Shown one piece after another: positions 1-8,698 of a stretch of 64,000 nucleotides of DNA. Numbering within the stretch: position 1 is the stretch's first letter; each line of letters begins with the position of its first letter. Origin of the DNA: Halobacterium sp. CBA1132. Lineage in GTDB: Archaea; Halobacteriota; Halobacteria; Halobacteriales; Halobacteriaceae. The stretch spans positions 2,108,001-2,172,000 of the forward strand of contig NZ_BCMZ01000001.1 of NCBI RefSeq assembly GCF_001485535.1, written 5' to 3'. A program made the translations under genes and the position numbers. The notes beneath the pieces were generated by a model. That model was given only the letters and a program-made list of their open reading frames with translations. It searched no databases and was not told where the DNA came from.

Positions 1-502
1 GAACGCGGGTCGCGTAGCTGTAGAGGCGTTGGGCTTCCGTGCGGAGGTTGTGGCGGACGAGCCGAGAGAGCACGTCGAGTTTCTCGCGCTCCCGGGCGAG
101 TTCGCGGGTGCGGATGCGGCGCGCGTCGTTGACGCCGATGAGGACGTGGGCGACGGCGCTGACCGCGACGACGACGCTGCCGGAGAAGACGGGTGCGGCG
201 GGCAGCGCGGAGACGGCGGACTGGTAGGCGTACAGCAGGCCGAGCGCGGCGCCGATGACGACGATGCCGAGCGCGTTCCAGCCGGCGATGCGGAGCGTCT
301 GCCCGGCGGTGAACTCCGCGCGGTAGACGAGGAAGCCGGCGGCGACGAGCGCGGCGCCGACGAGGCCGCCGAAGCCCGCGAGCAGCCAGCCCGAGGTCGG
401 CGGCGTCGAGGTGAGCACGTGGCGCACCATCACGGCGACGACGACGAGCCCGGTGAGACTGATGGTGGCGCTGGCGGCTGCCCGCCGCGTATCTACGGTC
501 AT
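1..502 (-). CDS. Membrane sensor histidine kinase, N-terminal part (runs off window)
   Basis: The reading frame starts with ATG at 502 and is open to the window edge, giving 167 codons. Hydrophobic stretches near residues 11-30, 38-59, 76-95 and 104-123 suggest about four membrane segments. They are followed by a charged linker and the motif RLVRHNLRTE with His151, which resembles the phospho-acceptor H-box of haloarchaeal two-component kinases. Autophosphorylation at the inner membrane face is therefore expected. The ATPase domain would lie outside the window, so the signal and partner cannot be inferred. secD lies upstream in the same direction with a gap of about 70 nt. Confidence 0.72.
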   Translation of the reverse strand, partial: MTVDTRRAAASATISLTGLVVVAVMVRHVLTSTPPTSGWLLAGFGGLVGAALVAAGFLVYRAEFTAGQTLRIAGWNALGIVVIGAALGLLYAYQSAVSALPAAPVFSGSVVVAVSAVAHVLIGVNDARRIRTRELAREREKLDVLSRLVRHNLRTEAQRLYSYATRV

Positions 503-573
503 ACTCTGTATGGGTCCGTAGGCGGGTTAAGCGTGGTGCTCGCACGCGGCGGCGAGCGAAGAAGCAGCCGGAG

Positions 574-2112
574 TCAGTGGTCGCCGGTGAGGAGGCGACG
601 GAGGATGTCGCCGTACGCCGGCCGCGTGACGAGCACGCCGATGAGCACACCGAGGATGGTGATGATGGCGAACCCGCGGAGGTCACCGAGGCTGAGGAAC
701 GCCAGCGGACTCATCGCGATGATGGTCGTCACCGCGGCGGCGCCGATGACCCACAGCGCCTTCCGGAACCGACTCTTGAACACGCGCTGGGAGCCGACCT
801 CCTCGGTCATCACCTCGTCGGCGATGATGACGAGGTCGTCGACCCCGGTCCCGATGACGGCGATGAATCCGGCGATGTGCGAGAGGTCAAGCGCCAGTCC
901 GCTCACGGCGGCGAACCCGAGCAGGATGACGACTTCCGCCAGCGCCGTGAACACCATCGGCACCGCGACCCGGGGGTCGCCGTACCGCGCGAACACGACC
1001 AGCGCCATCGCGATGGCGGCCGCGAGACCGGTCACCAGCGACAGCGGCTTGTACCGCTCGGCGAAGCTCGGGGCGACGTAGTAGGAGTCCTGGAACTTCA
1101 GTTCCGTGGGGAGCGCGCCCGCTTGGAGGTTCACGCGGAGCTCTCGGGCTTCGGACATGGAGTTGGCGGTGATGACGAACCGGGGGTCCTGCACGAAGTC
1201 CCCGTTCTGGAAGCTCTCCGCGAGGTTCGCGCGGACGCCGGCGTCGTAGACGACTTCGCCGTCGAGGACAGTGAGCAGACAGTAGCCGCCGTTGGGGAAC
1301 TGACAGCCGGCACTCGGTGCGTTCGCCGCGAACCCGTACTGGCGCATGTCAGCGGCGAACTCCTCGGCGATGTCCTGCGTGAGCGAGACCGGAACCGACG
1401 GCCGGTCGTCGATGACGCGCGCGGTGCTGACGTCGCTGCGCTGGAGCTGGGAGTGCGTGAGCACCGTCGCGTTCGTCTGGTTGCCGTTCTCCGGGTAGTA
1501 CGCCAACATCTCGACCTCACCGCGGCCCTGAATCAGCGACCGCACTTCCGAGGCGTTCTGCCCGGGCACTTCGACGACGACGTAGTGGTCCCCGGACTGG
1601 GTCTCCGTCGTGTACACCGACGCGCCGGAGAACCCGGTGGCGTCGATTTTCGTGGAGATTGTGTCGACGATTTCGGTGCGCGTCGCGGACGTGAGACCGC
1701 GGTTGACCGAGTCGTAGGCGTACCCGAGGTCGTCGAGCGCGGTGCGGACCTCGGCGGTCGTGTTGTTCGAGTACACCTCCACGACGTCGGGGCTGTCGGT
1801 GGCGGTGCGGTCGCGGGCGGTCACGCTCCCGGCTTCGATGGAGAGCGCGCTCGCCACGTCGGCTTCAAGCGCGTTCCGCGTGGTCTCGTTGGTCGGGACG
1901 TCGACGCCGCTCGCGGTGACGCCGACAGCGGTCGCGCGCAGTCGGACGCCGCCGGAGAGTTCGAGGCCGTACTGGAGGTTCGTCGGTCGGGACGCGGCGG
2001 CTTCGTCGTCGCTGGCGGACGCGCCGATGCCCGGCGCGAACAGCGCGACCGACGACCCGAGCAGCAGTACGACGAGGAAGGTGACCCGCCAGTTCTCGCG
2101 GAGCCAGCTCAT
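574..2112 (-). CDS. secD: Protein-export membrane protein SecD
   Basis: This is the SecD subunit of the archaeal Sec accessory complex, which uses the proton gradient to help late steps of protein export. The 512-residue product has an N-terminal membrane helix (about residues 8-27), a large extracytoplasmic P1-type domain, and a C-terminal block of about five helices (residues 355-505). The last block carries the RND-like GTGVDDLVIIADE stretch. Its start overlaps the secF stop by 4 nt (ATGA type), so the two are translationally coupled. Length and order (secF then secD) are usual for haloarchaea. Confidence 0.95.
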   Translation of the reverse strand: MSWLRENWRVTFLVVLLLGSSVALFAPGIGASASDDEAAASRPTNLQYGLELSGGVRLRATAVGVTASGVDVPTNETTRNALEADVASALSIEAGSVTARDRTATDSPDVVEVYSNNTTAEVRTALDDLGYAYDSVNRGLTSATRTEIVDTISTKIDATGFSGASVYTTETQSGDHYVVVEVPGQNASEVRSLIQGRGEVEMLAYYPENGNQTNATVLTHSQLQRSDVSTARVIDDRPSVPVSLTQDIAEEFAADMRQYGFAANAPSAGCQFPNGGYCLLTVLDGEVVYDAGVRANLAESFQNGDFVQDPRFVITANSMSEARELRVNLQAGALPTELKFQDSYYVAPSFAERYKPLSLVTGLAAAIAMALVVFARYGDPRVAVPMVFTALAEVVILLGFAAVSGLALDLSHIAGFIAVIGTGVDDLVIIADEVMTEEVGSQRVFKSRFRKALWVIGAAAVTTIIAMSPLAFLSLGDLRGFAIITILGVLIGVLVTRPAYGDILRRLLTGDH

Positions 2113-2969
2113 CGGGACACCCCCTCGAACTTGTACCAGCGAAGCAGTGTGACGTTCAGCATGTACGTGTTCATGAGGTCAGTCGTGAGGCCGAACACCA
2201 ACACCAGCCCGATGGCGGTGAGCAACTGGATGCCGAAGATGTAGGAGACGACGGTCATCACGATCATCGTCGCGATGGAAGTGACGGTCATCGTGACACC
2301 GGTGCGCATCGCGCGGTGGACGCTCTCCCAGAAGTCCCCGGAGCGGCGCAGCACGTGGTTGTTCAGGAGGATGTCGGAGTCGACGCTGTAACCGATGAGC
2401 ATCAACAGCGCGGCGACAGTCCCCAGCGAGAGCTTGATGTCGAGGACGTTCATCAACGCGATGGGGACGACGATGTCGCTGAACGCCGACAGCACAACGG
2501 CGATGGAGGGGACGAACGTTCGGAACAGCAGGAAGACGACGACGCTCATGCCGGCGAAGGCGATGCCGACGCCGAGGAGCGCGAGCCGCTGGGTGGAGCC
2601 CCCGAACGTCGCGGACGTGCTCTGGGACTGCACCACTTCGAAGCCGGCGTCGGTGGCCTGCTGGACGAGCGCCTGCTGGCTCTCGGACTGGAAGGTGACG
2701 AGATACCGAGAGCCGTCGGTCCCGATGGACCGGATGGACTCGTGTTGTTGTTCGAACGCGGCCGTAACCTGGGACTGGGGCACGTCGGCGTCGACGACGA
2801 GCTCCGTCCCGCCGGTGAACTCGATGCCGGGAGTGACCGGTGACCCCGTGAGGACGAACCACGCGCCGATGACCGCCAGCGCGACGACCAGTACCGCGAG
2901 CGGCGGCGCGACGAGCTGCCGCATGGAGTACTGGCTGAGGTCGACCTCGGGGACCTCGAAACTGGGCAT
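2109..2969 (-). CDS. secF: Protein-export membrane protein SecF
   Basis: SecF partners SecD in the membrane to promote Sec-dependent export. The 286-residue protein has one N-terminal helix (about 20-42), a short extracytoplasmic domain beginning TPGIEFTGGTEL, and five C-terminal helices including LMLIGYSVDSDILLNNHVLR, a recognisable SecF signature. It is the first gene of the secF-secD operon and overlaps secD by 4 nt. The size matches archaeal SecF proteins. Confidence 0.95.
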   Translation of the reverse strand: MPSFEVPEVDLSQYSMRQLVAPPLAVLVVALAVIGAWFVLTGSPVTPGIEFTGGTELVVDADVPQSQVTAAFEQQHESIRSIGTDGSRYLVTFQSESQQALVQQATDAGFEVVQSQSTSATFGGSTQRLALLGVGIAFAGMSVVVFLLFRTFVPSIAVVLSAFSDIVVPIALMNVLDIKLSLGTVAALLMLIGYSVDSDILLNNHVLRRSGDFWESVHRAMRTGVTMTVTSIATMIVMTVVSYIFGIQLLTAIGLVLVFGLTTDLMNTYMLNVTLLRWYKFEGVSR

Positions 2970-3023
2970 GACTGCCGGTCGGGAGCGAGCGAGGTTAAGG
3001 CTTCTTATACCTCCGTCGGGAGG

Positions 3024-3626
3024 CTACGGCGCGAACCGCTCGGGAACGTGCCGGCGGACGCCGTCGGGAACCTGCGAAAACAGCCACGTCGCGACGGTCG
3101 GGAGGCGTTTGCGGACGACGACGTAGCCGGCGGAGACCGCGAGCGCGGCGGCGACGACCTGCTGGACGTCGGGCCCGAACGCCAGCGCCGCGGGGACGCC
3201 GAAGACGGCGGCGACGGCGAGGTCCTCGGGGGCGCCGTCGTAGCGGACGAGTCGCCGCGGCGGGAGCCAGCGGCCGTGGAAGTGGCTGTAGACGGCGCGC
3301 TCGCTCGTGCCCTTCCACGGTTCGAGTTCGAGGCCGCCGCCGAGCGCGTCGCTGGCGGCGTGGAGCGCGGCGGCGACGAGGAAGACGGTCGCGGCGACAG
3401 TCCACGTCGTCGGTGACGTGAGCGTGACGGCACCAGCGACGGCCGCCGCGATGCTGTAGTAGACCGGGAAGTGGAGCGTGCGGCGGTGGCCGGCGTAGAG
3501 GTCGAGGTCGGGAAACACGCCGCCGGCGAGCCCGGCGACGGCTATCATAACCCCGAATTCGGGCGCGACGAGTGAGGCGAGCGCAGCGACTGCCAGCCCT
3601 ACCAGCGCGTGTGTCGTCGCCATCAT
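3024..3626 (-). CDS. Membrane-bound metal-dependent hydrolase (DUF457/YdjM-like)
   Basis: The 200-aa product has several hydrophobic helices and the family motifs MATTHALVG at the N-terminus, GGVFPDLD near residue 35-42, and GHRRTLHFP just after. His and Asp residues in these motifs are the presumed metal ligands of the LexA-binding, membrane-bound hydrolase family. The substrate is unknown. It starts with ATG at 3626 (a second ATG is one codon downstream). It reads away from the 3726 gene and follows secFD only by position, so a shared function is not implied. Confidence 0.75.
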   Translation of the reverse strand: MMATTHALVGLAVAALASLVAPEFGVMIAVAGLAGGVFPDLDLYAGHRRTLHFPVYYSIAAAVAGAVTLTSPTTWTVAATVFLVAAALHAASDALGGGLELEPWKGTSERAVYSHFHGRWLPPRRLVRYDGAPEDLAVAAVFGVPAALAFGPDVQQVVAAALAVSAGYVVVRKRLPTVATWLFSQVPDGVRRHVPERFAP

Positions 3627-3725
3627 AGACGACTACACTACGCTATCGGGTGGCTTTAAGGTGTCGCCTGTCGAAGAACAGAATTCGGCGACGCGCGTAA
3701 GTCCGTCGTGCGCGTACGTCAGGGT

Positions 3726-4010
3726 ATGACGAGTAGGGTCACCGTCTCGTACCCGGCGGACATCGGCGACTGGGAGCGCGACCAGTTGCGGACCGACCAC
3801 GTGCGGGCGTACCTCAAGCGGTCGAACGACCACGCCCGCGAGGGCGACACGTGGCCAGTTTCCGTCAACGTCGGCTGCAGCGGCACCAGTCCGGAAATCC
3901 CGCTCCGCGTCGAGTCAGTCGACGGGAGCGACGCGCTCGAAGAAAGTACCGAGTTGGCGTTCGTCGAGCGAGAAATCGATGCCGAACGCGAAGCGGCTAC
4001 GCAGAACTAG
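3726..4010 (+). CDS. Conserved haloarchaeal small protein, function unknown
   Basis: I do not recognise a named family. From the ATG at 3726 the product is 94 aa, acidic and apparently soluble, with no signal peptide, membrane helix or Cys motif. An in-frame ATG six codons upstream (3708) exists, but the MTSRVTVSYP start fits better. Codon bias is host-like, which supports a real gene. The stop codon overlaps that of the convergent gene at 4007 through the tetranucleotide CTAG. Confidence 0.6.
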   Translation: MTSRVTVSYPADIGDWERDQLRTDHVRAYLKRSNDHAREGDTWPVSVNVGCSGTSPEIPLRVESVDGSDALEESTELAFVEREIDAEREAATQN

Positions 4011-4474
4011 GGGAGGTAGCGGACGCTCACGAAGTCCTCGCCGGAGCGGACCTCGACGCGTTCGATGCCGATGCGCGCGGCGCGCGCGATAGTCTGCTCG
4101 TCGGCGAGCACGTCCTCGACGGTCTCCTCGATGCCGTCCTCGGGGACGCCGAGGACGTGAACTTCGCCGATGCCCGCGCGCTCGGTGGTTTCGAGCGTGC
4201 CCGCGTCCAGCCCCTCGGCAATCTCCTTGGACTGCGGCGTCGGCGTCTCGTCGCTGGCTTCGACGGGAATCTGCTTGCGCTCGTCGACGTCGACGACGCT
4301 GTACGTGACGTTCATCGGTGGGTCCGGCGCGACCGTCGCGTCCAGCACGTCGCCTTCCGCCAGCCCCGGGTTCTCGGAGAGCGTGTGGACCTGCGCGTCC
4401 GTCACGTCGGAGAGCACCGCGGAGTCGTCGTCCGCGCTGGTGACGAGGAACGTCGCGGTCTTCTCGTCTGTCAT
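4007..4474 (-). CDS. DUF5812-like haloarchaeal protein
   Basis: This 155-aa acidic soluble protein has an N-terminal part resembling a small beta-rich domain (residues 1-70, TATFLVTSADDDSAVLSDV) and a C-terminal alpha/beta part ending RSGEDFVSVRYLP. It resembles the haloarchaeal DUF5812 family from memory; no biochemical role is known. It follows the membrane-protein gene at 4483-5049 by 8 nt in the same direction, so the two are probably cotranscribed. Its stop is shared in CTAG with the convergent gene at 3726-4010. Confidence 0.65.
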   Translation of the reverse strand: MTDEKTATFLVTSADDDSAVLSDVTDAQVHTLSENPGLAEGDVLDATVAPDPPMNVTYSVVDVDERKQIPVEASDETPTPQSKEIAEGLDAGTLETTERAGIGEVHVLGVPEDGIEETVEDVLADEQTIARAARIGIERVEVRSGEDFVSVRYLP

Positions 4475-4482
4475 CGGCGGGT

Positions 4483-5049
4483 CTAGGCTGTCTCGCCGTT
4501 TCCGTGTTTCGACGCGAAGTGCCGGTGGACGCCGTAGACGACGAGCGCGCCCGCCAGCACGAACAGCGGCGACGCCACCGACGGGACCGCGTACAGCAGT
4601 TCCACGACGGGCGCGAACACGCCCGATGGCTCCGGGCGCGTGACGACGTTCGCGCCCGACCCGAACTCGGGGGGCATCGACGCCACGAGCGCGACGTACA
4701 CCGAGAGCACGAAGCCGTAGCCGGCGGCGCCGAGCGCGGCGTCGTAGCTGTCCGCGACCTGTCGCTGGCGGCGGTGTCGGTTCGCGACGAACAACACGGG
4801 ACCGACGATAGGTACGAACACGAACAGGCCGACGACGACGTAGAACGTCCGCGAGAGCGTCAGCGACCCGCCGCCGGCGCCCGTCGTGTTCGAGATGAGC
4901 ACGAGCAACCCGCCGACCGCGAGCGCGACCACCGCCGCCGCGACGACGGCGCTGACGACCACGTAGCTCCGGAACAGCAGCGACGACGACTGTCCGAACG
5001 CGTACGGGTACGCCGTCAGCAGCCCGGAGTAACTGTCGAACCGTCCCAT
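4483..5049 (-). CDS. Multi-spanning membrane protein, function unknown
   Basis: The 188-aa product has about four strongly hydrophobic segments (near residues 27-52, 67-90, 104-125 and 140-172) linked by short charged loops, and a hydrophilic His-rich C-terminus (VHRHFASKHGNGE). No catalytic motif or signal peptide is visible. The layout loosely recalls Yip1-type or DUF membrane proteins of haloarchaea, but I cannot assign a family. It probably heads a two-gene transcript with the 4007 gene. Confidence 0.6.
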   Translation of the reverse strand: MGRFDSYSGLLTAYPYAFGQSSSLLFRSYVVVSAVVAAAVVALAVGGLLVLISNTTGAGGGSLTLSRTFYVVVGLFVFVPIVGPVLFVANRHRRQRQVADSYDAALGAAGYGFVLSVYVALVASMPPEFGSGANVVTRPEPSGVFAPVVELLYAVPSVASPLFVLAGALVVYGVHRHFASKHGNGETA

Positions 5050-5135
5050 TACTCGGTAGTCGGCGCTACCACAGCAAAAGCGCGGCGACTCCGCGCGGAC
5101 TCACAGCCGCGGCGACGTGGATAGTCGTCAGGGGG

Positions 5136-5249
5136 TTGCTGGGCGTGTTCGTGAGCGGCGAGTCCGTCGAGAGTGCCCTGCTCGCGGGTGTTCCCGGCGC
5201 AGTCGCGTTCGGCGTCGTGTACTCCCTACTCAGTGGGATTCGGGACTGA
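5136..5249 (+). CDS. Possible small two-helix membrane protein or gene remnant
   Basis: The frame ending at the TGA at 5247 encodes two plausible membrane helices separated by SGESVE, with host-like codon usage. The frame stays open and protein-like upstream to about 5073 (AATPRGLTAAATWIVV) but contains no ATG. TTG at 5136 is the first weak start. It lies between a leftward membrane-protein gene and pgi. It may be a real gene with an unusual start or a gene that has lost its 5' end. Confidence 0.3.
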   Translation: MLGVFVSGESVESALLAGVPGAVAFGVVYSLLSGIRD

Positions 5250-5294
5250 CCGTCGGTAGCTACGCTGAAGTACCCGGCTCTCGGCGGTGTAGGT

Positions 5295-6572
5295 ATGCGA
5301 GTAGACATCGGGAACGCGCTCGCCCGGACCGCACAGCCGGGCGTCCCCGAGGACGCACTCCAGCGACTGGACGACCGAGTCAGAGACGCGCACGAACGAA
5401 TCGTCGCCGGGATGACCGACCGGGAGTTCGGCTACGAGGCGCTGAACCTTCCCCGAACCGTCGACCCGGATGCCATCGAGGCAGCGGTCGAGCCGTTCGC
5501 GGACAGCGACGTCCTCCTGAACGTCGGCATCGGCGGGAGCGCGCTCGGCGCGGCGACGCTCGTCGACACGCTCGACGGCGACCTCGACGCCTCCTTCCTC
5601 GACAACGTCGACCCGGAGCACGTCACCGCGCTGCTCGACGACATCGACCTCTCCCGCACGGCCGTCCACGTCGTCTCGCGGTCGGGGACGACCGCGGAGA
5701 CGATCGCGAACTTCCTCGTCGTGCGCGACGCGATGGACGCGGCGGGCGTCGACTGGACCGAGCGCACGTTCGTCACGACCGGCCCCGAGGGGAACCTCCG
5801 CGACCTCGCCGACCAACACGACCTGCCCGCGCTCGACGCGCCCGAGGGCGTGCCCGGACGGTTCTCCGCGCTCTCGACGGTCGGGCTGCCGGCCGCCGCG
5901 CTCGCCGGCCACGACATCGAGGCGATTCTCGCCGGCGCGCGCGAGGGCCGCGACGCGCTCACGGGGTCGCTGTTCGACTGTCCGGCGTACGCGTACGGCG
6001 CGACGGCGTACGCGCTCGACGTTCGCGGCGCGGGCGTCAACGCGATGATGCCGTACGGCGAGAGCCTGGAGACGTTCGCGGAGTGGTTCGCGCAGCTGTG
6101 GGCGGAGAGTCTCGGGAAGGACGGCCTCGGGCAGACGCCCGCGCGAGCGCTCGGCGCGACCGACCAGCACAGCCAACTGCAACTGTATCGCGCCGGCCCC
6201 CGAGACAAACTCGTGACGCTCGTTCGGGCGCGCGAGCGCGACGACCGCGGGATTCCGGAGACCGAACTGGAGGGACTGGACTACCTCGCCGGCGCCAGCC
6301 TCGGCGACCTGCTGGACGCGGAGTTCGAAGCCACGGAAGCCAGTCTCGCTGAGTCCGGCGTCCCGAACGTCCGCGTCGAGGTGCCCCGAACCGACGAGCG
6401 CGCGCTGGGTCGCCTGCTGTACGACATGGAGGCCGCCTGCATCCTCGCGGGCGAACTGTACGGTGTCGAGACGTTCACTCAGCCAGCCGTCGAGTGGGGG
6501 AAGGAAGCCGCGCGCGGCCTCTTGAGCGGTGAGCGCGGCCTCCCCGGGAAGTCCGAACTGGTCGTCGAGTAG
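5295..6572 (+). CDS. pgi: Glucose-6-phosphate isomerase
   Basis: It interconverts glucose 6-phosphate and fructose 6-phosphate in gluconeogenesis and semi-phosphorylative sugar metabolism. The 425-aa product shows SIS-fold PGI motifs: NVGIGGSALGAATLVD (about residues 76-91), SRSGTTAET in the phosphosugar loop (about 126-134), and PYGESLETFAEWFAQLWAES around residues 253-272. It is shorter than bacterial PGI but normal for archaeal PGI of this superfamily. The ATG at 5295 fits the N-terminus MRVDIGNAL. The CPBP gene follows closely and may be cotranscribed. Confidence 0.95.
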   Translation: MRVDIGNALARTAQPGVPEDALQRLDDRVRDAHERIVAGMTDREFGYEALNLPRTVDPDAIEAAVEPFADSDVLLNVGIGGSALGAATLVDTLDGDLDASFLDNVDPEHVTALLDDIDLSRTAVHVVSRSGTTAETIANFLVVRDAMDAAGVDWTERTFVTTGPEGNLRDLADQHDLPALDAPEGVPGRFSALSTVGLPAAALAGHDIEAILAGAREGRDALTGSLFDCPAYAYGATAYALDVRGAGVNAMMPYGESLETFAEWFAQLWAESLGKDGLGQTPARALGATDQHSQLQLYRAGPRDKLVTLVRARERDDRGIPETELEGLDYLAGASLGDLLDAEFEATEASLAESGVPNVRVEVPRTDERALGRLLYDMEAACILAGELYGVETFTQPAVEWGKEAARGLLSGERGLPGKSELVVE

Positions 6573-6617
6573 GCCGGGAGCGGCACGCCTTTGTCCGAGC
6601 AGGTCGGACTCGGCGAC

Positions 6618-7640
6618 GTGAACGACCGGTACGCACAGACCGTCGGCTTCGTCGTCGCGGGCGTCGGACTCGCCGCGACGTTCCTCGACTGGCCGGCCGA
6701 CGCCACGCTCGCGATGCGGGCCGCCACCGGGTTCGCGGTGTTCGCTGCTATCGCGTTCGCCGCGCGCCGCCACGGCGTCGACGCGCCCAGACTCGACGCG
6801 CTCGCGGGCGGCGGACTCGCGGTCGCCGCGGCGTTCGGTGTCGCCGCTGCGTCCACCGGGCTGCCCCGCGGGCCGGCGCTGGCGCTTCTCGCGGGAATGG
6901 GCACGGTCGGCGCCGCCGTCGCGGCGCACGCCGGACTGGACGCCGACGCGGTCCGCGCCCGCGAGCGCCGCCTCGTCACGGGCACCGTGGTGTCGCTGGC
7001 CGCGCTCGTGTTCGGGTCGCTGCTCGCCAGCGTCGCCATCGGAGCCGTCCCCGACGACCCACTGGTCACTACGTCCGTCAACACCGTCGTCGCGAGCGTC
7101 GGCTACGGGCTGGCTGGCGTCGCGTTCGTGTCGTGGTACGACGGCGCCATCGACGTCAGCCGGCCGTCGCGGCGCGACCTGACGGTGGCGGGGGTCGGCG
7201 TCGCCGCCATCTTCGCGGTCCACTACGCGCTGGTCGGACTCGTCGTCCTCTTCGACCTCCCGCAGACCAGCCACACGCTCGTCGAGACTGCGCGCGAGAA
7301 CCCCGGCATTCTGCCGCCGCTGGTCGTCCTCTCGTATCTCGCGGTCGGCCCCAGCGAGGAACTGCTCGCGCGCAACGGCGTCCAGAAGTACCTCTACGGC
7401 GCGTTCTCCCGGCGCAGCGCAATCGTCGTCGGCTGTCTCGTGTTCACCGCCGCGCACGTCCTCGCGTACGCCGGCACGGGCCCGGGCGCAGTGCTCGTGA
7501 CGCTCGGTCGGCTGTTCGTCGTCTCACTGGTGCTCGGTGTGGCCTACGAGCGGACCGACGACCTGTTCGCGCCCGTCTTCATCCACGGCACGTACGACGC
7601 CGTCCAGTTCGCGATGGCGTACGTCGCGTTCACCGCCTGA
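6618..7640 (+). CDS. CPBP-family intramembrane metalloprotease
   Basis: This polytopic membrane protein (about 340 aa) carries the CPBP/Abi protease motifs: EELLARNGVQKYLYG (the EExxxR type), FTAAHV (FxxxH type) and FIHGTYDAVQF (HxxxN/D type), in its C-terminal half. Rce1-like members cleave substrates in the membrane, but the target here is unknown. The N-terminal half is a string of Ala/Val/Leu-rich helices. I prefer the GTG at 6618; an in-frame TTG at 6591 is the alternative. It lies 46 nt after pgi. Confidence 0.85.
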   Translation: MNDRYAQTVGFVVAGVGLAATFLDWPADATLAMRAATGFAVFAAIAFAARRHGVDAPRLDALAGGGLAVAAAFGVAAASTGLPRGPALALLAGMGTVGAAVAAHAGLDADAVRARERRLVTGTVVSLAALVFGSLLASVAIGAVPDDPLVTTSVNTVVASVGYGLAGVAFVSWYDGAIDVSRPSRRDLTVAGVGVAAIFAVHYALVGLVVLFDLPQTSHTLVETARENPGILPPLVVLSYLAVGPSEELLARNGVQKYLYGAFSRRSAIVVGCLVFTAAHVLAYAGTGPGAVLVTLGRLFVVSLVLGVAYERTDDLFAPVFIHGTYDAVQFAMAYVAFTA

Positions 7641-7701
7641 GAAGCGTCGTCTGACGGAGGGCTGACTAAGTATTACGGTCCGTGCTACCAAACCGAGCGG
7701 T

Positions 7702-7863
7702 ATGCCCCGGAAGTACTCCGTCGTCTGCGGTGACGGTCTCGCTGCGGACGTCGAGGCGTTGGCGCGGGAGTACGGGCTCTCCGAACAGGAGGTGCTGCGG
7801 CAACTCATCGAGAACGGACTCGAAGTTGTCGAAGAACGAGAGACGCCGGAGCAGGTAGACTAG
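7702..7863 (+). CDS. Small ribbon-helix-helix-like protein (53 aa)
   Basis: A 53-aa ORF, MPRKYSVVCGDGLAADVEAL and onward, has a short beta-like start followed by two amphipathic helices (EALAREYGLSEQEVLRQLI). This is the outline of a CopG/MetJ-type RHH DNA-binding protein. Similar short proteins are common in haloarchaea. Host-like codon usage and a clean ATG support it. Its stop overlaps the convergent nob1 stop in the tetranucleotide CTAG (7860-7863). No target can be proposed. Confidence 0.7.
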   Translation: MPRKYSVVCGDGLAADVEALAREYGLSEQEVLRQLIENGLEVVEERETPEQVD

Positions 7864-8318
7864 CGCGGGTTCTTGCGCGAGAGGTCGCTGCCACAGACTG
7901 GGCACCGCTCGCGGGACTCGTCGAACTCGCGACCACAGCCCTGACACTGGAAGTTCCAGTTCCGGCGCTCGCTGATGCCGTCCTGTTCGATGACATCGAC
8001 GCCGACGCCGAGTTCGTCGGCCGCGTTCTGGACCGCGTAATCGTCGGTGACGACCGTGCCGTCTAGCTCGTAGGCGGCCGCCAGCAGGCGGAGGTCCGTC
8101 TCGGAGAGCACGTCGAGGTCGCCGGTCGCGCGCGCCGCCTCGCGGGCCGCCGAGAGCGCGGCGTCGCCCGGCACCTGCACCTGCATGCCGCCGCCCGCCA
8201 TCGCGTCGTAGCGGTACGCCGCAGCGTCCTCCAACTCCTCCCGGACGGCGGGAATCGACGCCGTCTCGCCGTCGGGGTCGTAGTCGTGGATGAACGCGGA
8301 GGCGTCTAAGACCTTCAC
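7860..8318 (-). CDS. nob1: rRNA maturation endonuclease Nob1
   Basis: Nob1 makes the final cut at the 3' end of 16S rRNA during small-subunit maturation. The 152-aa product has a PIN domain (residues 1-115) with acidic metal-binding candidates Asp5, Glu28, Asp75 and Asp92/93. A C-terminal zinc ribbon has Cys125/Cys128 and Cys139/Cys142 in CxxC pairs. The start is GTG at 8318, overlapping the TAG of the upstream PRC-barrel gene by one base (TAGTG), which implies coupled translation. Confidence 0.93.
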   Translation of the reverse strand: MKVLDASAFIHDYDPDGETASIPAVREELEDAAAYRYDAMAGGGMQVQVPGDAALSAAREAARATGDLDVLSETDLRLLAAAYELDGTVVTDDYAVQNAADELGVGVDVIEQDGISERRNWNFQCQGCGREFDESRERCPVCGSDLSRKNPR

Positions 8319-8560
8319 TATCGCTGGACGACGATGTAGTCTTTGACCGCCTGCACGCGCCCGACGGGGACCCGGTAGTGGCCCTCGCCGTCGGTCGGGA
8401 AGTTGATGGTGACGTTCGAGTCTTCGAGCGGCTCCACGAGCAGGTCTTCGAGCTTCCCGCTCTTGAGGTCCATCGTGATGTTGTACAGCATGCCCAGTTC
8501 CGTTCCGTCCGACCCCATCACGGCTTTCCCGGAGAGGTTCTCTGCGAGGATGTCGGCCAT
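8318..8560 (-). CDS. PRC-barrel domain protein
   Basis: The 80-aa protein is essentially one PRC-barrel domain ([20 protein letters not shown], with the later [17 protein letters not shown]). This fold occurs in the RimM ribosome-maturation factor and in photosynthetic reaction-centre H subunits. Archaeal single-domain versions are uncharacterised. The position directly upstream of nob1 and divergent from aIF5B suggests a link to RNA or ribosome metabolism, which is inference only. Confidence 0.88.
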   Translation of the reverse strand: MADILAENLSGKAVMGSDGTELGMLYNITMDLKSGKLEDLLVEPLEDSNVTINFPTDGEGHYRVPVGRVQAVKDYIVVQR

Positions 8561-8685
8561 ACCCGAGAATCTCGGCTGGGATTCACATAAAGCCCGCGGG
8601 GTCGTCGGACGCGCGGCAGCCGGCGGCCCGTTACGATGGAATTATACGCCGCCGCCCGCTCTGTTCGGCCAACAACCGTTCTCTC

Positions 8686-8691
8686 GGAGGA
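8686..8691 (+). promoter_or_regulatory. Shine-Dalgarno site of infB
   Basis: GGAGGA lies seven bases before the ATG at 8699. A good SD is unusual in this window, where many starts look leaderless. It decides for 8699 over the in-frame ATG at 8636. Confidence 0.7.
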
Positions 8692-8698
8692 TTCTACT

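Noticed and set aside
2179-2862. Alternative frames across secF and secD
   Set aside because: They are Arg- or Asp-rich shadows of the secF/secD codon bias with no motif or start signal.
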